DNA of 64,000 nt from Sutcliffiella horikoshii DSM 8719 (GTDB lineage: Bacteria; Bacillota; Bacilli; Bacillales; Bacillaceae_I). The notes beneath the pieces were generated by a model, which had not been told where the DNA came from, ran no database searches, and saw only the letters and a program-made list of their open reading frames with translations. Of the stretch, positions 26,101 to 33,777 are shown in pieces. The stretch spans positions 186,001 through 250,000 of the forward strand of contig LQXN01000065.1 in NCBI GenBank assembly GCA_001648575.1. Reading direction: 5' to 3'. The position numbers and the translations under genes are program-made. How positions within the stretch are numbered: position 1 is the first letter of the stretch; the number at the start of each line of letters is the position of its first letter.

Positions 26101-26745
26101 TTAATTTTTGAACTTATCCGGAAACTGTTTCACAACCCCTGCAGAAATGGCATCAGCCATATGGATGATATGGTTGACCCCTTCGTCGATGGCTACGATC
26201 CGTGCATTCCAATCTTTGGCTAAGCTTGCCGACAAATCATTTGTCACTAATTCCAAATGCATATACAACATATTTTTAAGGTCTTCCTGCTTTAAATATG
26301 GATTGGCGCCACTTAGAAACGCTGCAATGTCATCTGCATTTCGATACCATTCTTTGTTCAACTGATTCACCAAGGTTGTATTTCCACTTTTCGCCGCATC
26401 GACAATCTTTCCTGCAAGAACGATATGCTCCTTAAGCAACTCGGTAAGCTTGTTCCCTGCTTGTTCGCCATATACCGGCTTTATCGCATTGCCAATATCC
26501 TCTTGGTTTTTCAAAAGCCTGGTCAGGACATCCTTTTGATCCTCCGCGCCGGCCGTTGTCGCACTTGTAATATAATTACTTGTCCACAACACATGATCAA
26601 ACCATAATCTCCTGAATTCATTTTCAAACGCCACCTCGGATGGACTGATGCTTTGTCCCTGAGGTTGCGTGTTGGCACTGGTTGTTCCAGCGACTATGTT
26701 TAATGAAGCGAACAAGACAACGATCACCAACAATAATTTTTTCAT
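26101..26745 (-). CDS. secreted helical protein
   Basis: 214 residues with a Sec signal peptide (KKLLLVIVVLFASLNIVAGTTSANT; cleavage likely after the SA of TSA). The mature part is almost wholly helical with two similar halves: FRRLWFDHVLWTSNYITSA... and LYMHLELVTNDLSASLAKDW..., each ending in an NAI/HMADAIS-like segment. Histidines in DHVLW, HIVL, HLEL and HIIHMAD could be metal ligands. Monocistronic, convergent with yxeA. Not recognised further. Confidence 0.65.
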   Translation of the reverse strand: MKKLLLVIVVLFASLNIVAGTTSANTQPQGQSISPSEVAFENEFRRLWFDHVLWTSNYITSATTAGAEDQKDVLTRLLKNQEDIGNAIKPVYGEQAGNKLTELLKEHIVLAGKIVDAAKSGNTTLVNQLNKEWYRNADDIAAFLSGANPYLKQEDLKNMLYMHLELVTNDLSASLAKDWNARIVAIDEGVNHIIHMADAISAGVVKQFPDKFKN

Positions 26746-26949
26746 AAAACCTGCTCCTTTCTAAGTAAACGTATTCATTTTATTATGGATAGTTGGCATT
26801 TAATTATTCCTAAAAGTGTTCGTATGACTAAATGTTGGTATAACAAGCAAGTATTGTCTGTTTGACTATGGTATTTATGTAACATTATGTAATATGATGA
26901 TAGTAGATCTTTTCGGTATAAATTGGACGAAAGGAGAGTGGTAGTTAGG

Positions 26950-27201
26950 ATGAGCCACAAAAGGATTATTTTCATCCTGAGTCTGGTGGTGACGATCGGT
27001 ATTGCTTTTATTCCTGTCCTCGGAATCAGATATGATAATGGGGTTTCCTATCACGGCTTTCCTGCTAATGTTTTTGCATACTATGGAAATGGAGGATGGA
27101 GTTTACAAAGCTTGGGACCATTTTTCAACATAGCCTTTTACTATGTGATTTTTTTGCTGTTATACAAAGTGGGAATGAAAATTAAGAATGCAACAGTGTG
27201 A
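26950..27201 (+). CDS. small two-helix membrane protein
   Basis: 83 residues; helices at about 5-24 and 57-74, with a Tyr/Gly-rich extracellular loop (IRYDNGVSYHGFPANVFAYYGNGGW). ATG 26950 lies 11 nt after AAAGGAGAG. First of a run of small plus-strand genes. Function unknown. Confidence 0.6.
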   Translation: MSHKRIIFILSLVVTIGIAFIPVLGIRYDNGVSYHGFPANVFAYYGNGGWSLQSLGPFFNIAFYYVIFLLLYKVGMKIKNATV

Positions 27202-27241
27202 ATAAGAAATTTAGATAAAGAGGATAAAAGGGGGATTAACA

Positions 27242-27478
27242 TTGTACTTATTACTTTCTATTATTTTATCGATTATTTTGGGTTATGCATTACTTATGAT
27301 GGGACCTTTGGTTGGCGGTCTCCTTGCTTTTGGAATCGTCGCTGGCATCTTGTTTAGAGGGTTGTATTTCCTCAATGAGATCCATAAAAGGATAACAAAA
27401 GATGAGCCCAAACCTGATACTGTAAAAGAGACATATGAGACCTACATAAGGGAGAGGGAAAATAAATCTCAAGCATAG
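27242..27478 (+). CDS. small membrane protein
   Basis: 78 residues: two hydrophobic segments (about 1-16 and 22-45) and a charged C-terminal tail KRITKDEPKPDTVKETYETYIRERENKS. TTG start with AAAAGGGGGATTAACA upstream. Unknown function. Confidence 0.6.
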   Translation: MYLLLSIILSIILGYALLMMGPLVGGLLAFGIVAGILFRGLYFLNEIHKRITKDEPKPDTVKETYETYIRERENKSQA

Positions 27479-27516
27479 TGAAATGATTGACCAGTCTGTC
27501 TCCATGGAGGGGTCAC

Positions 27517-28014
27517 ATGAACAACATCCCAATAAAAAAACGATTAACCGAACTACTGGTAGACTACTTAGTAATCGTAGTCTACCTGCTCCTATTACTA
27601 CTCGCCAATTTAGCCATCAGCTTACTCATCCTTGACGGAATTCCAGCCTACACAGAACTACAAACACAACGGATAGCCACACTCACATCCGTCATCCCCA
27701 TCATCCTGCTGTTTTCCTACCTCGATTATTATAAAAATGGATCAATTGGGAAGAGAGTTGCAGGATTGAAAGTAACTTTTACAAAGGATCGGTTCAGCGC
27801 AAGTTTATTAAGAAACTCCATAAAGTTTTTACCATGGCAACTAGGTCATATAGGCGTGATCCATGGCATGTATAGTGAGTTTGACATGACGGCGATTATT
27901 ATCACAAATGCGGGATCGCTGCTTGGTGTGTTGTTGCTTTTGATGGGTTTATTCAGAAAAGACAAGCGCCATCTAGGTGACTTGATGGCTGGTACGAGAG
28001 TGGAATTGAAATGA
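27517..28014 (+). CDS. RDD family membrane protein
   Basis: 165 residues of the RDD family: helix 1 (about 12-38) after KKRLTELLVDYLVI, helix 2 (about 52-72), then the family-typical NGSIGKRVAGLKVTF and LLRNSIKFLPW, helix 3, and closing GLFRKDKRHLGDLMAGTRVEL. Start ATG 27517 behind GGAGGGGTCAC; the frame from 27487 lacks a site. Substrate or partner unknown. Confidence 0.85.
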   Translation: MNNIPIKKRLTELLVDYLVIVVYLLLLLLANLAISLLILDGIPAYTELQTQRIATLTSVIPIILLFSYLDYYKNGSIGKRVAGLKVTFTKDRFSASLLRNSIKFLPWQLGHIGVIHGMYSEFDMTAIIITNAGSLLGVLLLLMGLFRKDKRHLGDLMAGTRVELK

Positions 28015-28035
28015 CAGATGAAGGAGAACGGCATT

Positions 28036-28554
28036 GTGAGAAAAACGAACATTCAACCATGGACCAACGATTGGGAAAAGGCATATGAACGAGAACAGCA
28101 ACTACTAAAAGAAATCTTGAAAGATGAATTGGTCGATATCTTTCACATTGGAAGTACATCTGTCCCGGCGATCGGATATGCCAAACCAATCATAGATATA
28201 TTGATTGTGGTAAAAGAAATTGAAAAGGTTGATCGGTACAATGAAGCTTTACGAAAAGTAGGGTATGAACCGAAAGGAGAGAACGGGATAGCAGGGAGAA
28301 GGTACTTTCCAAAAGGTAAAGAAAACAGAACACACCATGTACATATCTTTCAGGCCGGAAATGAACATATACAAACACATCTTGATTTCAAAATGTATCT
28401 CACGGCACACCCAGAAGATGCAAAAGCATACGGAGAGTTGAAACTTAAATTAGCAAGGAAGTTTCCAGAAGACCATCATATGTATCAAGAGGGGAAGCAG
28501 GAGTTTGTGAATGAGTTGGTGGAGAGGGCGGGGAGCTGGGGGGCGAGTAGATGA
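28036..28554 (+). CDS. GrpB family protein
   Basis: 172 residues of the GrpB family (nucleotidyltransferase fold): YEREQQLLKEILKDELVDIFHIGSTSVPAIGYAKPIIDILIVV, with the GSTSVP-aka-KPIIDI active-site signature, and HHVHIFQAGNEHIQTHLDFKMYLTAHPEDAKAYGELK. The GTG start at 28036 fits AAGGAGAACGGCATT spacing better than the ATG at 28018. Follows the RDD gene closely. Biochemical role not established for the family. Confidence 0.85.
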   Translation: MRKTNIQPWTNDWEKAYEREQQLLKEILKDELVDIFHIGSTSVPAIGYAKPIIDILIVVKEIEKVDRYNEALRKVGYEPKGENGIAGRRYFPKGKENRTHHVHIFQAGNEHIQTHLDFKMYLTAHPEDAKAYGELKLKLARKFPEDHHMYQEGKQEFVNELVERAGSWGASR

Positions 28555-28858
28555 TTCGGTTGTTACATGATATCCGAAGGCCGATAGATATAACCCTATC
28601 GATAAAAGTTATATCATCGTCCTTATTATTCCTTGCAGGGGTTATATAGGGTGGAAGGATGTTATAAATGAAAAGATATTTATTAGTTTAACTATTATTA
28701 AAAATAATTCCCGTAATAACATTTAACTCTTATACCTATCGTGAACAAAACCATGTTGGATATAGGGCAGGTTGAAAAGAGTAATCTTACTGCAGAAAAA
28801 GGATATCAAGGAATTAGAACTTAAAAGTGTAGATGAAGAAACGATCAATGTGTGTAGG
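28555..28858. other. gene-free stretch with decayed coding remnants
   Basis: About 300 bases between the GrpB gene and the hydrolase terminator. A segment near 28669 reads MKRYLLV then stops, and pieces such as YREQNHVGYRAG follow in frame, as from a decayed short gene. An inverted pair (GATATAACCCTATCGATAAAAGTTATATC) lies at about 28587-28613. No intact gene. Confidence 0.4.
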
Positions 28859-28908
28859 TCCCTCGTCCCATCTCTATTTTAAAGAGTAGATAGGACGAGG
28901 GAGTTTTT
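28859..28908. terminator. bidirectional-type terminator
   Basis: 10-bp stem TCCCTCGTCC / GGACGAGGGA with inner ATCT..AGAT pairing, followed on plus by TTTTTTG. Located at the end of the minus-strand hydrolase, whose stop codon (28874) lies inside the loop. Confidence 0.6.
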
Positions 28909-29848
28909 TGTTTTTAACGATTTCTCTTAATTTGCCAATAAAATTCTCCTGTTCATCGATGAATGGTGCGTGTGCCGAGTGCTCAAATAGGAAGAAGGCT
29001 TTGTCAGGGGCCTTGATAGTATTATAAAATTGAAATGCTTGATTCTGGGAGGTAAGATAATCGTGTTTTCCATGGAACAAATAAACTGGAATGTCGAAAT
29101 GCTTTGTCTGTTTGATTAAATCAGTTGAAGCGATGGCTTTCCCTAATGCTTGATAGGAGCTGAATATACCTTTGAACACGTTTGTTTTCTCTTTGAAAGT
29201 ATAGTGTGGAGCGCGGAATATATCCTTTAGAATTTGAAGGTTTGAGTATCCTTCACGGATGAAACCGACCCTGAATTTTTCGGTATACTTGCTGCGGATG
29301 GTATTGTATTTCTTACTATTATAGTACTGACTATCAAACTCAAATCCTTCGATTTCTGCTATCCACTTCTGATTACCGGATCTTCTAGCCTCTTCTAGTA
29401 AAAACTGATACGTTTCTTTTTCCGACTCTTTTGGAACGCCTACTTGCCCTACCCCGATATAAGCTTCAAATAAAGCTGGTTTACTGCTTGTTGCTAGGCT
29501 TCCTATTAAGGTTCCCCACGAGTGTCCTAAAAGGTAGATTTTTTCTTTATCAAATTTCTCACACAAATAATGGCTGATGCTAATTGTATCACTGACCATC
29601 TGCTCAATGGTCAAATTATTCTGATTAGGAACATATGACATACCTGTGCCTCGCTGATCCCAATAACAGACTGTGAAAAGTGTATGTAAACTAACCTTGT
29701 TCGCCTTCATAATGGGGAATACGGGAAACCCAGGCCCTCCATGGACAATCAACAAAACAGGTAAGGAAGAATCAACAGTCTCTATAATCAACCCCTGTCT
29801 AACGGAATTAATTTGTACATATTCCTTCGTTGACATGATCTTTGGCAT
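28874..29848 (-). CDS. alpha/beta hydrolase, prolyl-aminopeptidase-like
   Basis: 324 residues. Motifs: VHGGPGFPVFP oxyanion region, YWDQRGTGMSY, nucleophile GHSWGT, and late His in FEHSAHAPFIDEQ. These are the signatures of the proline iminopeptidase/tricorn-interacting peptidase branch of the fold. ATG 29848 follows AGGAGTTGAAAAT; a longer frame from 29926 has no site. It is downstream of the cluster regulator on the same strand but separated by a terminator, so membership of the thiopeptide cluster is possible, not shown. Confidence 0.8.
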   Translation of the reverse strand: MPKIMSTKEYVQINSVRQGLIIETVDSSLPVLLIVHGGPGFPVFPIMKANKVSLHTLFTVCYWDQRGTGMSYVPNQNNLTIEQMVSDTISISHYLCEKFDKEKIYLLGHSWGTLIGSLATSSKPALFEAYIGVGQVGVPKESEKETYQFLLEEARRSGNQKWIAEIEGFEFDSQYYNSKKYNTIRSKYTEKFRVGFIREGYSNLQILKDIFRAPHYTFKEKTNVFKGIFSSYQALGKAIASTDLIKQTKHFDIPVYLFHGKHDYLTSQNQAFQFYNTIKAPDKAFFLFEHSAHAPFIDEQENFIGKLREIVKNKKLPRPIYSLK

Positions 29849-29965
29849 ATTTTCAACTCCTATATTACAGTTAATAATTTCTCTTAATCTATATACATTA
29901 TATGTATACATTCTCGATACATTCATGGAAAGAGCCTTATTAACTATAAGTGATGAGAGGATAAA

Positions 29966-29990
29966 AAAAGGACTATCTTAGTCCTTTTAA
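29966..29990 (-). terminator. rho-independent terminator of the regulator gene
   Basis: 9-bp stem AAAAGGACT / AGTCCTTTT with a 5-nt loop; on the minus strand a run of seven Ts follows. It abuts the stop codon of the HTH-TPR regulator. Confidence 0.7.
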
Positions 29991-29991
29991 A

Positions 29992-31242
29992 CTATTTGCC
30001 TTTATTATGTTGCTCCTTAAGATACTGGTATCCTTGCATAACCAAATTAATATGATGTGTTGGATCATTTTCTTCCGTTAAAACAGCCCATTTAAAGTAA
30101 AGTTCACTCAATAATTTTTGGTTACCTTGTTCTTTAAAATAATCAATGGTATCTTCGTATAATTTATTCAGTTTTGAAAAAGAAATAAAAGGTAAGTCGC
30201 TTAAATATAGTAAGATAGCTTTAATGTGTTCTGAGCTATCGATGGATTTAGCTTCTAAGTAAAGATTTTCTAATTTCTTAATTAAAAGTTCATTACTTAT
30301 TTGACTATTGATAATTAAATAAAAGTTGGTTGTAATTAAGCCATGGACGTCATTGATTCTTACTTTTATATCTTTAGAGAAATTAAATGATGTAATGGCA
30401 AGATCTTTTTTATTCAACTTAATGAATGCTCTACCTAAGTTTTGCCAAGCAACAGCAGTTAATTGGTAGTCGTTATTTTTTTTTGCAAAATTCAAAGCCT
30501 CATAACTGGATTCCACACTTAATATATATTCTTTATTAGAATAATGATATACAGCTTTTTGAATATATAAACTTGCAAGAGCTTCATTGTTTTTAAGCTC
30601 TTTTGCAAAAATAATTAACTCATCAATTCGTTTTGTGAAATTTTCAAGAATATTTAGTTTCTTCTCCAATAAGAGAATGTTTGTTAATATTTTCAAGTGC
30701 AACTCTTTGTATAGAGAAGGATTTTCATTGATTATAATTTCACCTTGATGTAGTACTTTAAGAGCTTTGGAGAGCTCATTATTTTGGGAATAAAGACTCG
30801 TTTCCATTAGGATTAAATTAAGTTTATCTTCAGTTGTTGTCGAAAGTTTTGTTGAATAATTAATTACCGTTCTGGCTTCATTTAGAAGGTTAAATTTAAT
30901 CATTTTTTTTGTAAGTAGGATATTTGTTTCTAAATTAAACTCCATAAAATTTTCAGAGAATTTAAGGATTTCCTCCTTGTTGGACATTTCAGTTAATTCA
31001 AAATAACTAAACTTTTGAATTAGTTCCATTGAAGTATTGTCTCTGTTAGTTTCTTTAATAATGTTTTCTTTTGGAACATTTAATCGCGCTGCTATACTTT
31101 CAATGATATCTACATTGATATTTAATGTCTTTCCGAGTTCAATATTGGAAATGGTAGCTGGAGTTGTTATGCCTTCCGCTAAGCTTTTCAAAGTTAACCC
31201 TTTTTGTTTTCTTAAATGTCTGATTTTAACTCCATCAATCAT
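29992..31242 (-). CDS. RRNPP-type (NprR/PlcR-like) HTH-TPR regulator
   Basis: 416 residues. Residues about 4-60 are an XRE helix-turn-helix (KIRHLRKQKGLTLKSLAEGITTPATISNIELGKTLNINVDIIESIAARLNVP); the rest is helical TPR repeats, e.g. ASLYIQKAVYHYSNKEYILSVESSYEALNFAKKNNDYQLTAVAWQNLGRAFIKLNKKDLAITSFNFSKD. Size and layout match NprR (about 420 residues), a receptor for an internalised signalling peptide. The divergent 44-residue secreted pro-peptide gene 73 bases away strengthens this. Likely pathway-specific activator of the thiopeptide genes. AAGGTGG ribosome site before ATG 31242. Confidence 0.85.
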   Translation of the reverse strand: MIDGVKIRHLRKQKGLTLKSLAEGITTPATISNIELGKTLNINVDIIESIAARLNVPKENIIKETNRDNTSMELIQKFSYFELTEMSNKEEILKFSENFMEFNLETNILLTKKMIKFNLLNEARTVINYSTKLSTTTEDKLNLILMETSLYSQNNELSKALKVLHQGEIIINENPSLYKELHLKILTNILLLEKKLNILENFTKRIDELIIFAKELKNNEALASLYIQKAVYHYSNKEYILSVESSYEALNFAKKNNDYQLTAVAWQNLGRAFIKLNKKDLAITSFNFSKDIKVRINDVHGLITTNFYLIINSQISNELLIKKLENLYLEAKSIDSSEHIKAILLYLSDLPFISFSKLNKLYEDTIDYFKEQGNQKLLSELYFKWAVLTEENDPTHHINLVMQGYQYLKEQHNKGK

Positions 31243-31314
31243 TGTAAAACCACCTTGTATTATAATTTGAGATGATATATATTAAAATTAAATATGGAAA
31301 AAGGAGGTGAAAAT

Positions 31315-31449
31315 GTGAGAAAAATGTCATTTGTTCTTACTTCAGTCGTTTGTCTTATGGGATTAATACTAATTACGAATGTACAAAGCACTACTTTAGA
31401 TTTGAAAGCAGAGGACCCGCCGATTATTACGGTTATAAAGAATGTTTAA
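31315..31449 (+). CDS. putative quorum-sensing pro-peptide (PapR/NprX-like)
   Basis: 44 codons: GTG start after an excellent AAGGAGGTG (31301-31309), then MRKMSFVLTSVVCLMGLILI (positive start and hydrophobic signal) and a short polar tail ending EDPPIITVIKNV. This is the form of PapR (48 residues) and NprX (about 43): secreted, trimmed, and re-imported as a C-terminal oligopeptide. It is divergent from the RRNPP regulator. A terminator follows at 31544. The mature peptide presumably lies within the last dozen residues. Too short for routine gene finding; confidence comes from site, signal sequence and context. Confidence 0.7.
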   Translation: MRKMSFVLTSVVCLMGLILITNVQSTTLDLKAEDPPIITVIKNV

Positions 31450-31543
31450 AGTTTTATTATACCAAAATCTAAAAATTTAAGTAATCGTATTTTGAATTAG
31501 TCTGATTGCATTAACAACATAAAAAGTAGAACTTATTTCATAG

Positions 31544-31570
31544 AGCTCTGCGATAACGTGCAGGGCTTTT
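31544..31570 (+). terminator. terminator after the signal-peptide gene
   Basis: 8-bp stem AGCTCTGC / GCAGGGCT (one G-U) with an 8-nt loop, then TTTT. It stands only 14 nt before the methyltransferase frame begins, so that gene may depend on read-through. Confidence 0.55.
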
Positions 31571-31583
31571 ATATATAAAGGGG

Positions 31584-32336
31584 CTGAATGAAATTAGTTA
31601 CCAAGGTGTATTTGCTGCAGTTTATAATCAAAGATTTACAAGCTTTTCTAAAAGTGTCGCTCCCCTGTTGGAACGGGAAGTGAAAAATTATGAAGAAGGA
31701 GATTACTTGTTAGATTTGTGTTGTGGGACAGGTCAGCTGGCAAACTATTTTTTAAAAAAGGGTTATAAAGTAGTAGGTGTTGATTTATCCCAAGATATGC
31801 TTTATTATGCGAAACGATTAAATGAAGATTATATAAAGTCTGGTCAAGCGAGTTTTTATTGTGAAGATGCTAGTAATTTTAGTTTGAATGAAAGATTCCC
31901 TGTGGTTATTTCTACATACGATGCATTAAATCATTTGAAAGGTGAAGAAGAATTAAAAGGGTGTTTTAAATCCGTTTTTAATGTAACGAACAAAGGTGGT
32001 TCGTTTATCTTCGACTTGAATACAAGGCTTGGTTTATCAAAAACTGATGGTGTTCATATACATAAAGATGAAAATCAATTAAGTGTATCACAAAGCTTGT
32101 TCATGGGAGATCATGCAGTTACGCAATATTATGGTTTTGTTAAAAGACGTAATGAAAACTTTTATAGTAGATATGAAGAAATAATCACAAATACGATTTA
32201 TGATATGAAATCTGTAAAAGCACTTCTAAATGAGGTGGGATGGGAAGAAGTTTGTTTTCACACTGTAGGTTCATTTGAACAGACTGATGATCCGGAAAGT
32301 GAAAATAGAGTATTTGTTTTAGCAAAGAAACCGTAG
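31584..32336 (+). CDS. class I SAM-dependent methyltransferase, start codon unclear
   Basis: Up to 250 residues. Motif I is LLDLCCGTGQLANYF, then GVDLSQDMLYYAKRL, motif II/III VVISTYDALNHL, and FDLNTRLGL; the family of small-molecule methyltransferases with C-terminal beta-barrel insert fits. The coding frame clearly extends upstream of the first usual start (TTG 31668) through NEISYQGVFAAVYNQRFTSFSKSVAPLLE, but only CTG 31584 or ATT 31593 are available behind AAGGGG. Either a rare start is used or the gene is damaged at its 5' end. Possible O- or N-methylation of the thiopeptide, or self-protection. Confidence 0.7.
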   Translation: MNEISYQGVFAAVYNQRFTSFSKSVAPLLEREVKNYEEGDYLLDLCCGTGQLANYFLKKGYKVVGVDLSQDMLYYAKRLNEDYIKSGQASFYCEDASNFSLNERFPVVISTYDALNHLKGEEELKGCFKSVFNVTNKGGSFIFDLNTRLGLSKTDGVHIHKDENQLSVSQSLFMGDHAVTQYYGFVKRRNENFYSRYEEIITNTIYDMKSVKALLNEVGWEEVCFHTVGSFEQTDDPESENRVFVLAKKP

Positions 32337-32445
32337 GATAAATAGATTGCTAAATTTGCATTTTACAAAATTCATTTAATCTCTGTTTCCGCTTTTCTAG
32401 TTCTTTATATATATAATTATAAGTATAATTTCATAAAACTTTAAA

Positions 32446-32487
32446 AAGTGTGTAGTCCTATAAACAGTGGGTTACACACTTATTTTT
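32446..32487 (+). terminator. hairpin upstream of the precursor gene
   Basis: Perfect 9-bp stem AAGTGTGTA (32446-32454) / TACACACTT (32473-32481) with an 18-nt loop, followed by ATTTTTTGG. Probably ends the methyltransferase transcript and isolates the precursor promoter; an operator role cannot be excluded. Confidence 0.55.
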
Positions 32488-32538
32488 TGGGAAAAAGTGA
32501 ATTTTTTGTAAAAAAATTAAGAATTTTCAAAAAAGGTG

Positions 32539-32590
32539 TTGAAAAGTTAGAATATTTAGGTTAAATTACTCATAAGCAATGTTTTATAAT
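32539..32590 (+). promoter_or_regulatory. candidate promoter of the precursor operon
   Basis: TTGAAA (32539-32544) and TAAATT (32562-32567) at 17-bp spacing, and a perfect TATAAT at 32585-32590 without a good -35 box. The second fits an activator-dependent promoter, in keeping with the RRNPP regulator. The 315-base gap 32337-32651 holds only this and the hairpin at 32446. Confidence 0.35.
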
Positions 32591-32651
32591 TTTAATTACT
32601 AAACATTAAAATTTTATTTATTGCTAAAATAACGAATAAGGAGGTGTCGAA

Positions 32652-32807
32652 ATGTCAAAGCAAATGCAAATGTTAGACGTAGAAGAGTTAGAATTTTCTA
32701 TTGTTGAGCTTGAAGATGTAACTGCGTTACCTGAGACAGCTGCATCAAGTGGTTCAAGCAGCTGTGGAATTTCCACTTGTGGATCTAGTTCTTGTTCTAC
32801 GACATAA
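32652..32807 (+). CDS. thiopeptide precursor peptide
   Basis: 51 residues behind AAGGAGGTGTCGAA. The leader (about residues 1-31) is acidic: MLDVEELEFSIVELEDVTALPE, closely resembling thiopeptide leaders with D/E-V-E-x-L and a DVxALPE end. The C-terminal part is only Ser, Cys, Thr, Gly, Ala and one Ile, ending SCGISTCGSSSCSTT with three Cys (38, 43, 48). This is the expected substrate for thiazole/oxazole formation, Ser/Thr dehydration and [4+2] ring closure by the enzymes downstream. The Ser-rich, Gly-spaced core is unlike thiocillin/micrococcin or nosiheptide cores. Confidence 0.88.
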   Translation: MSKQMQMLDVEELEFSIVELEDVTALPETAASSGSSSCGISTCGSSSCSTT

Positions 32808-32826
32808 TGCAATTTTTCATACTAGT

Positions 32827-32862
32827 AGAGGAATAGGGAGTAATCCTTATTCCTCTCTCGTT
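32827..32862 (+). terminator. attenuating hairpin between precursor and operon
   Basis: Stem AGAGGAATA / TATTCCTCT plus GG..CC with one bulge, followed by the weak tail CTCGTTATT. A leaky terminator here would give excess precursor mRNA over the biosynthetic genes, a common RiPP arrangement. Confidence 0.6.
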
Positions 32863-32890
32863 ATTAATATGCTGGAGGTTAGCTTTCTAA

Positions 32891-33775
32891 ATGAATGAAC
32901 TTATAACATTAGAAAATGTTTCAAAGAGATTTGGAAACCGTACTCTATTCGACCAGTTAACCTTAACCATTTCCAAAGGAAAAGTTTTAGGCGTAATAGG
33001 GCATAATGGGGCAGGAAAGACGAGCCTATTTAAATTATTGCTTCAAATGTATCAACCAAGTGAGGGGTCAATTAAGATTCACGATAAAAATTTGGATATA
33101 AAAAATGACATTGGCTATTTACCTGAACAAAGAGGATTATATTTAAAAAACGATATTTATTCACAACTTTTGTCTTTAGGTTATTTGAAGGGGAAAACGA
33201 AGAAGGAACTGATTAAAACTATTGATTATTGGTTGGATTTTTTTGGTATAACAAAAAATAAATACGATATATTAGGGAATCTATCAAAAGGAAATCAGCA
33301 AAAAGTTCAGTTTATTGTGTCGGTTATCCACAACCCGAAACTTCTCATTTTAGATGAACCTTTTAGTGGATTAGATCCAATAAATGTTGATTTATTTATT
33401 AAAGCTATTAGGGAGATAAATAAAGGCGGAAGTACAATATTGTATTCGAGTCATGAAATGGGAAGTGTTGAAGATATTTCAGACCAAATCATGCTTATAA
33501 AAAATGGTGAAATTGTTTTTTATGATACGTTAATCAACATACAGGAAAAATATGGATTCTATTTGCGCGTTAAAAATAAATCTCTTACTCAAGAAATACT
33601 TGAGATGAGTAATTTTAAGTATAGGGAACAAAATGGAGATTTTCTAATAAGTATTGACACACCTGATGAAGCAGAAAAAATACACGAACTTCTACCAGAT
33701 AAATATTCAGAGACGTTTAAAGTTGAGAAGTTTAATTTGGAAGAAATATTTAAAACAGTTAATGAGAAGGGATAA
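32891..33775 (+). CDS. ABC transporter ATP-binding protein
   Basis: 294-residue ABC-2 type ATPase: Walker A GHNGAGKT (residues 38-45), a non-standard signature LSKGNQQKVQ, Walker B LLILDEPFSGLDP, switch His in YSSHEMGSVEDI. The C-terminal extension (about 210-294) is typical of NatA/YhaQ-like exporters. First gene after the precursor; stop and next ATG are 2 nt apart. Exports the product or gives self-immunity with the permease downstream. Confidence 0.88.
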   Translation: MNELITLENVSKRFGNRTLFDQLTLTISKGKVLGVIGHNGAGKTSLFKLLLQMYQPSEGSIKIHDKNLDIKNDIGYLPEQRGLYLKNDIYSQLLSLGYLKGKTKKELIKTIDYWLDFFGITKNKYDILGNLSKGNQQKVQFIVSVIHNPKLLILDEPFSGLDPINVDLFIKAIREINKGGSTILYSSHEMGSVEDISDQIMLIKNGEIVFYDTLINIQEKYGFYLRVKNKSLTQEILEMSNFKYREQNGDFLISIDTPDEAEKIHELLPDKYSETFKVEKFNLEEIFKTVNEKG

Positions 33776-33777
33776 AT

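Noticed and set aside
28874-29848. Prolyl-aminopeptidase-like hydrolase as certain member of the thiopeptide cluster
   Set aside because: A terminator separates it from the regulator and the genes are on the other strand from the operon; kept only as a possibility.
31588-31683. 31-codon frame MKLVTKVYLLQF... starting at the only ATG before the methyltransferase
   Set aside because: Out of frame with the methyltransferase and without family-like content; the other frame reads as the true N-terminus.
32624-32812. Minus-strand frame opposite the precursor
   Set aside because: The plus-strand peptide has the ribosome site, acidic leader and core; the minus frame mirrors its Ser codons.
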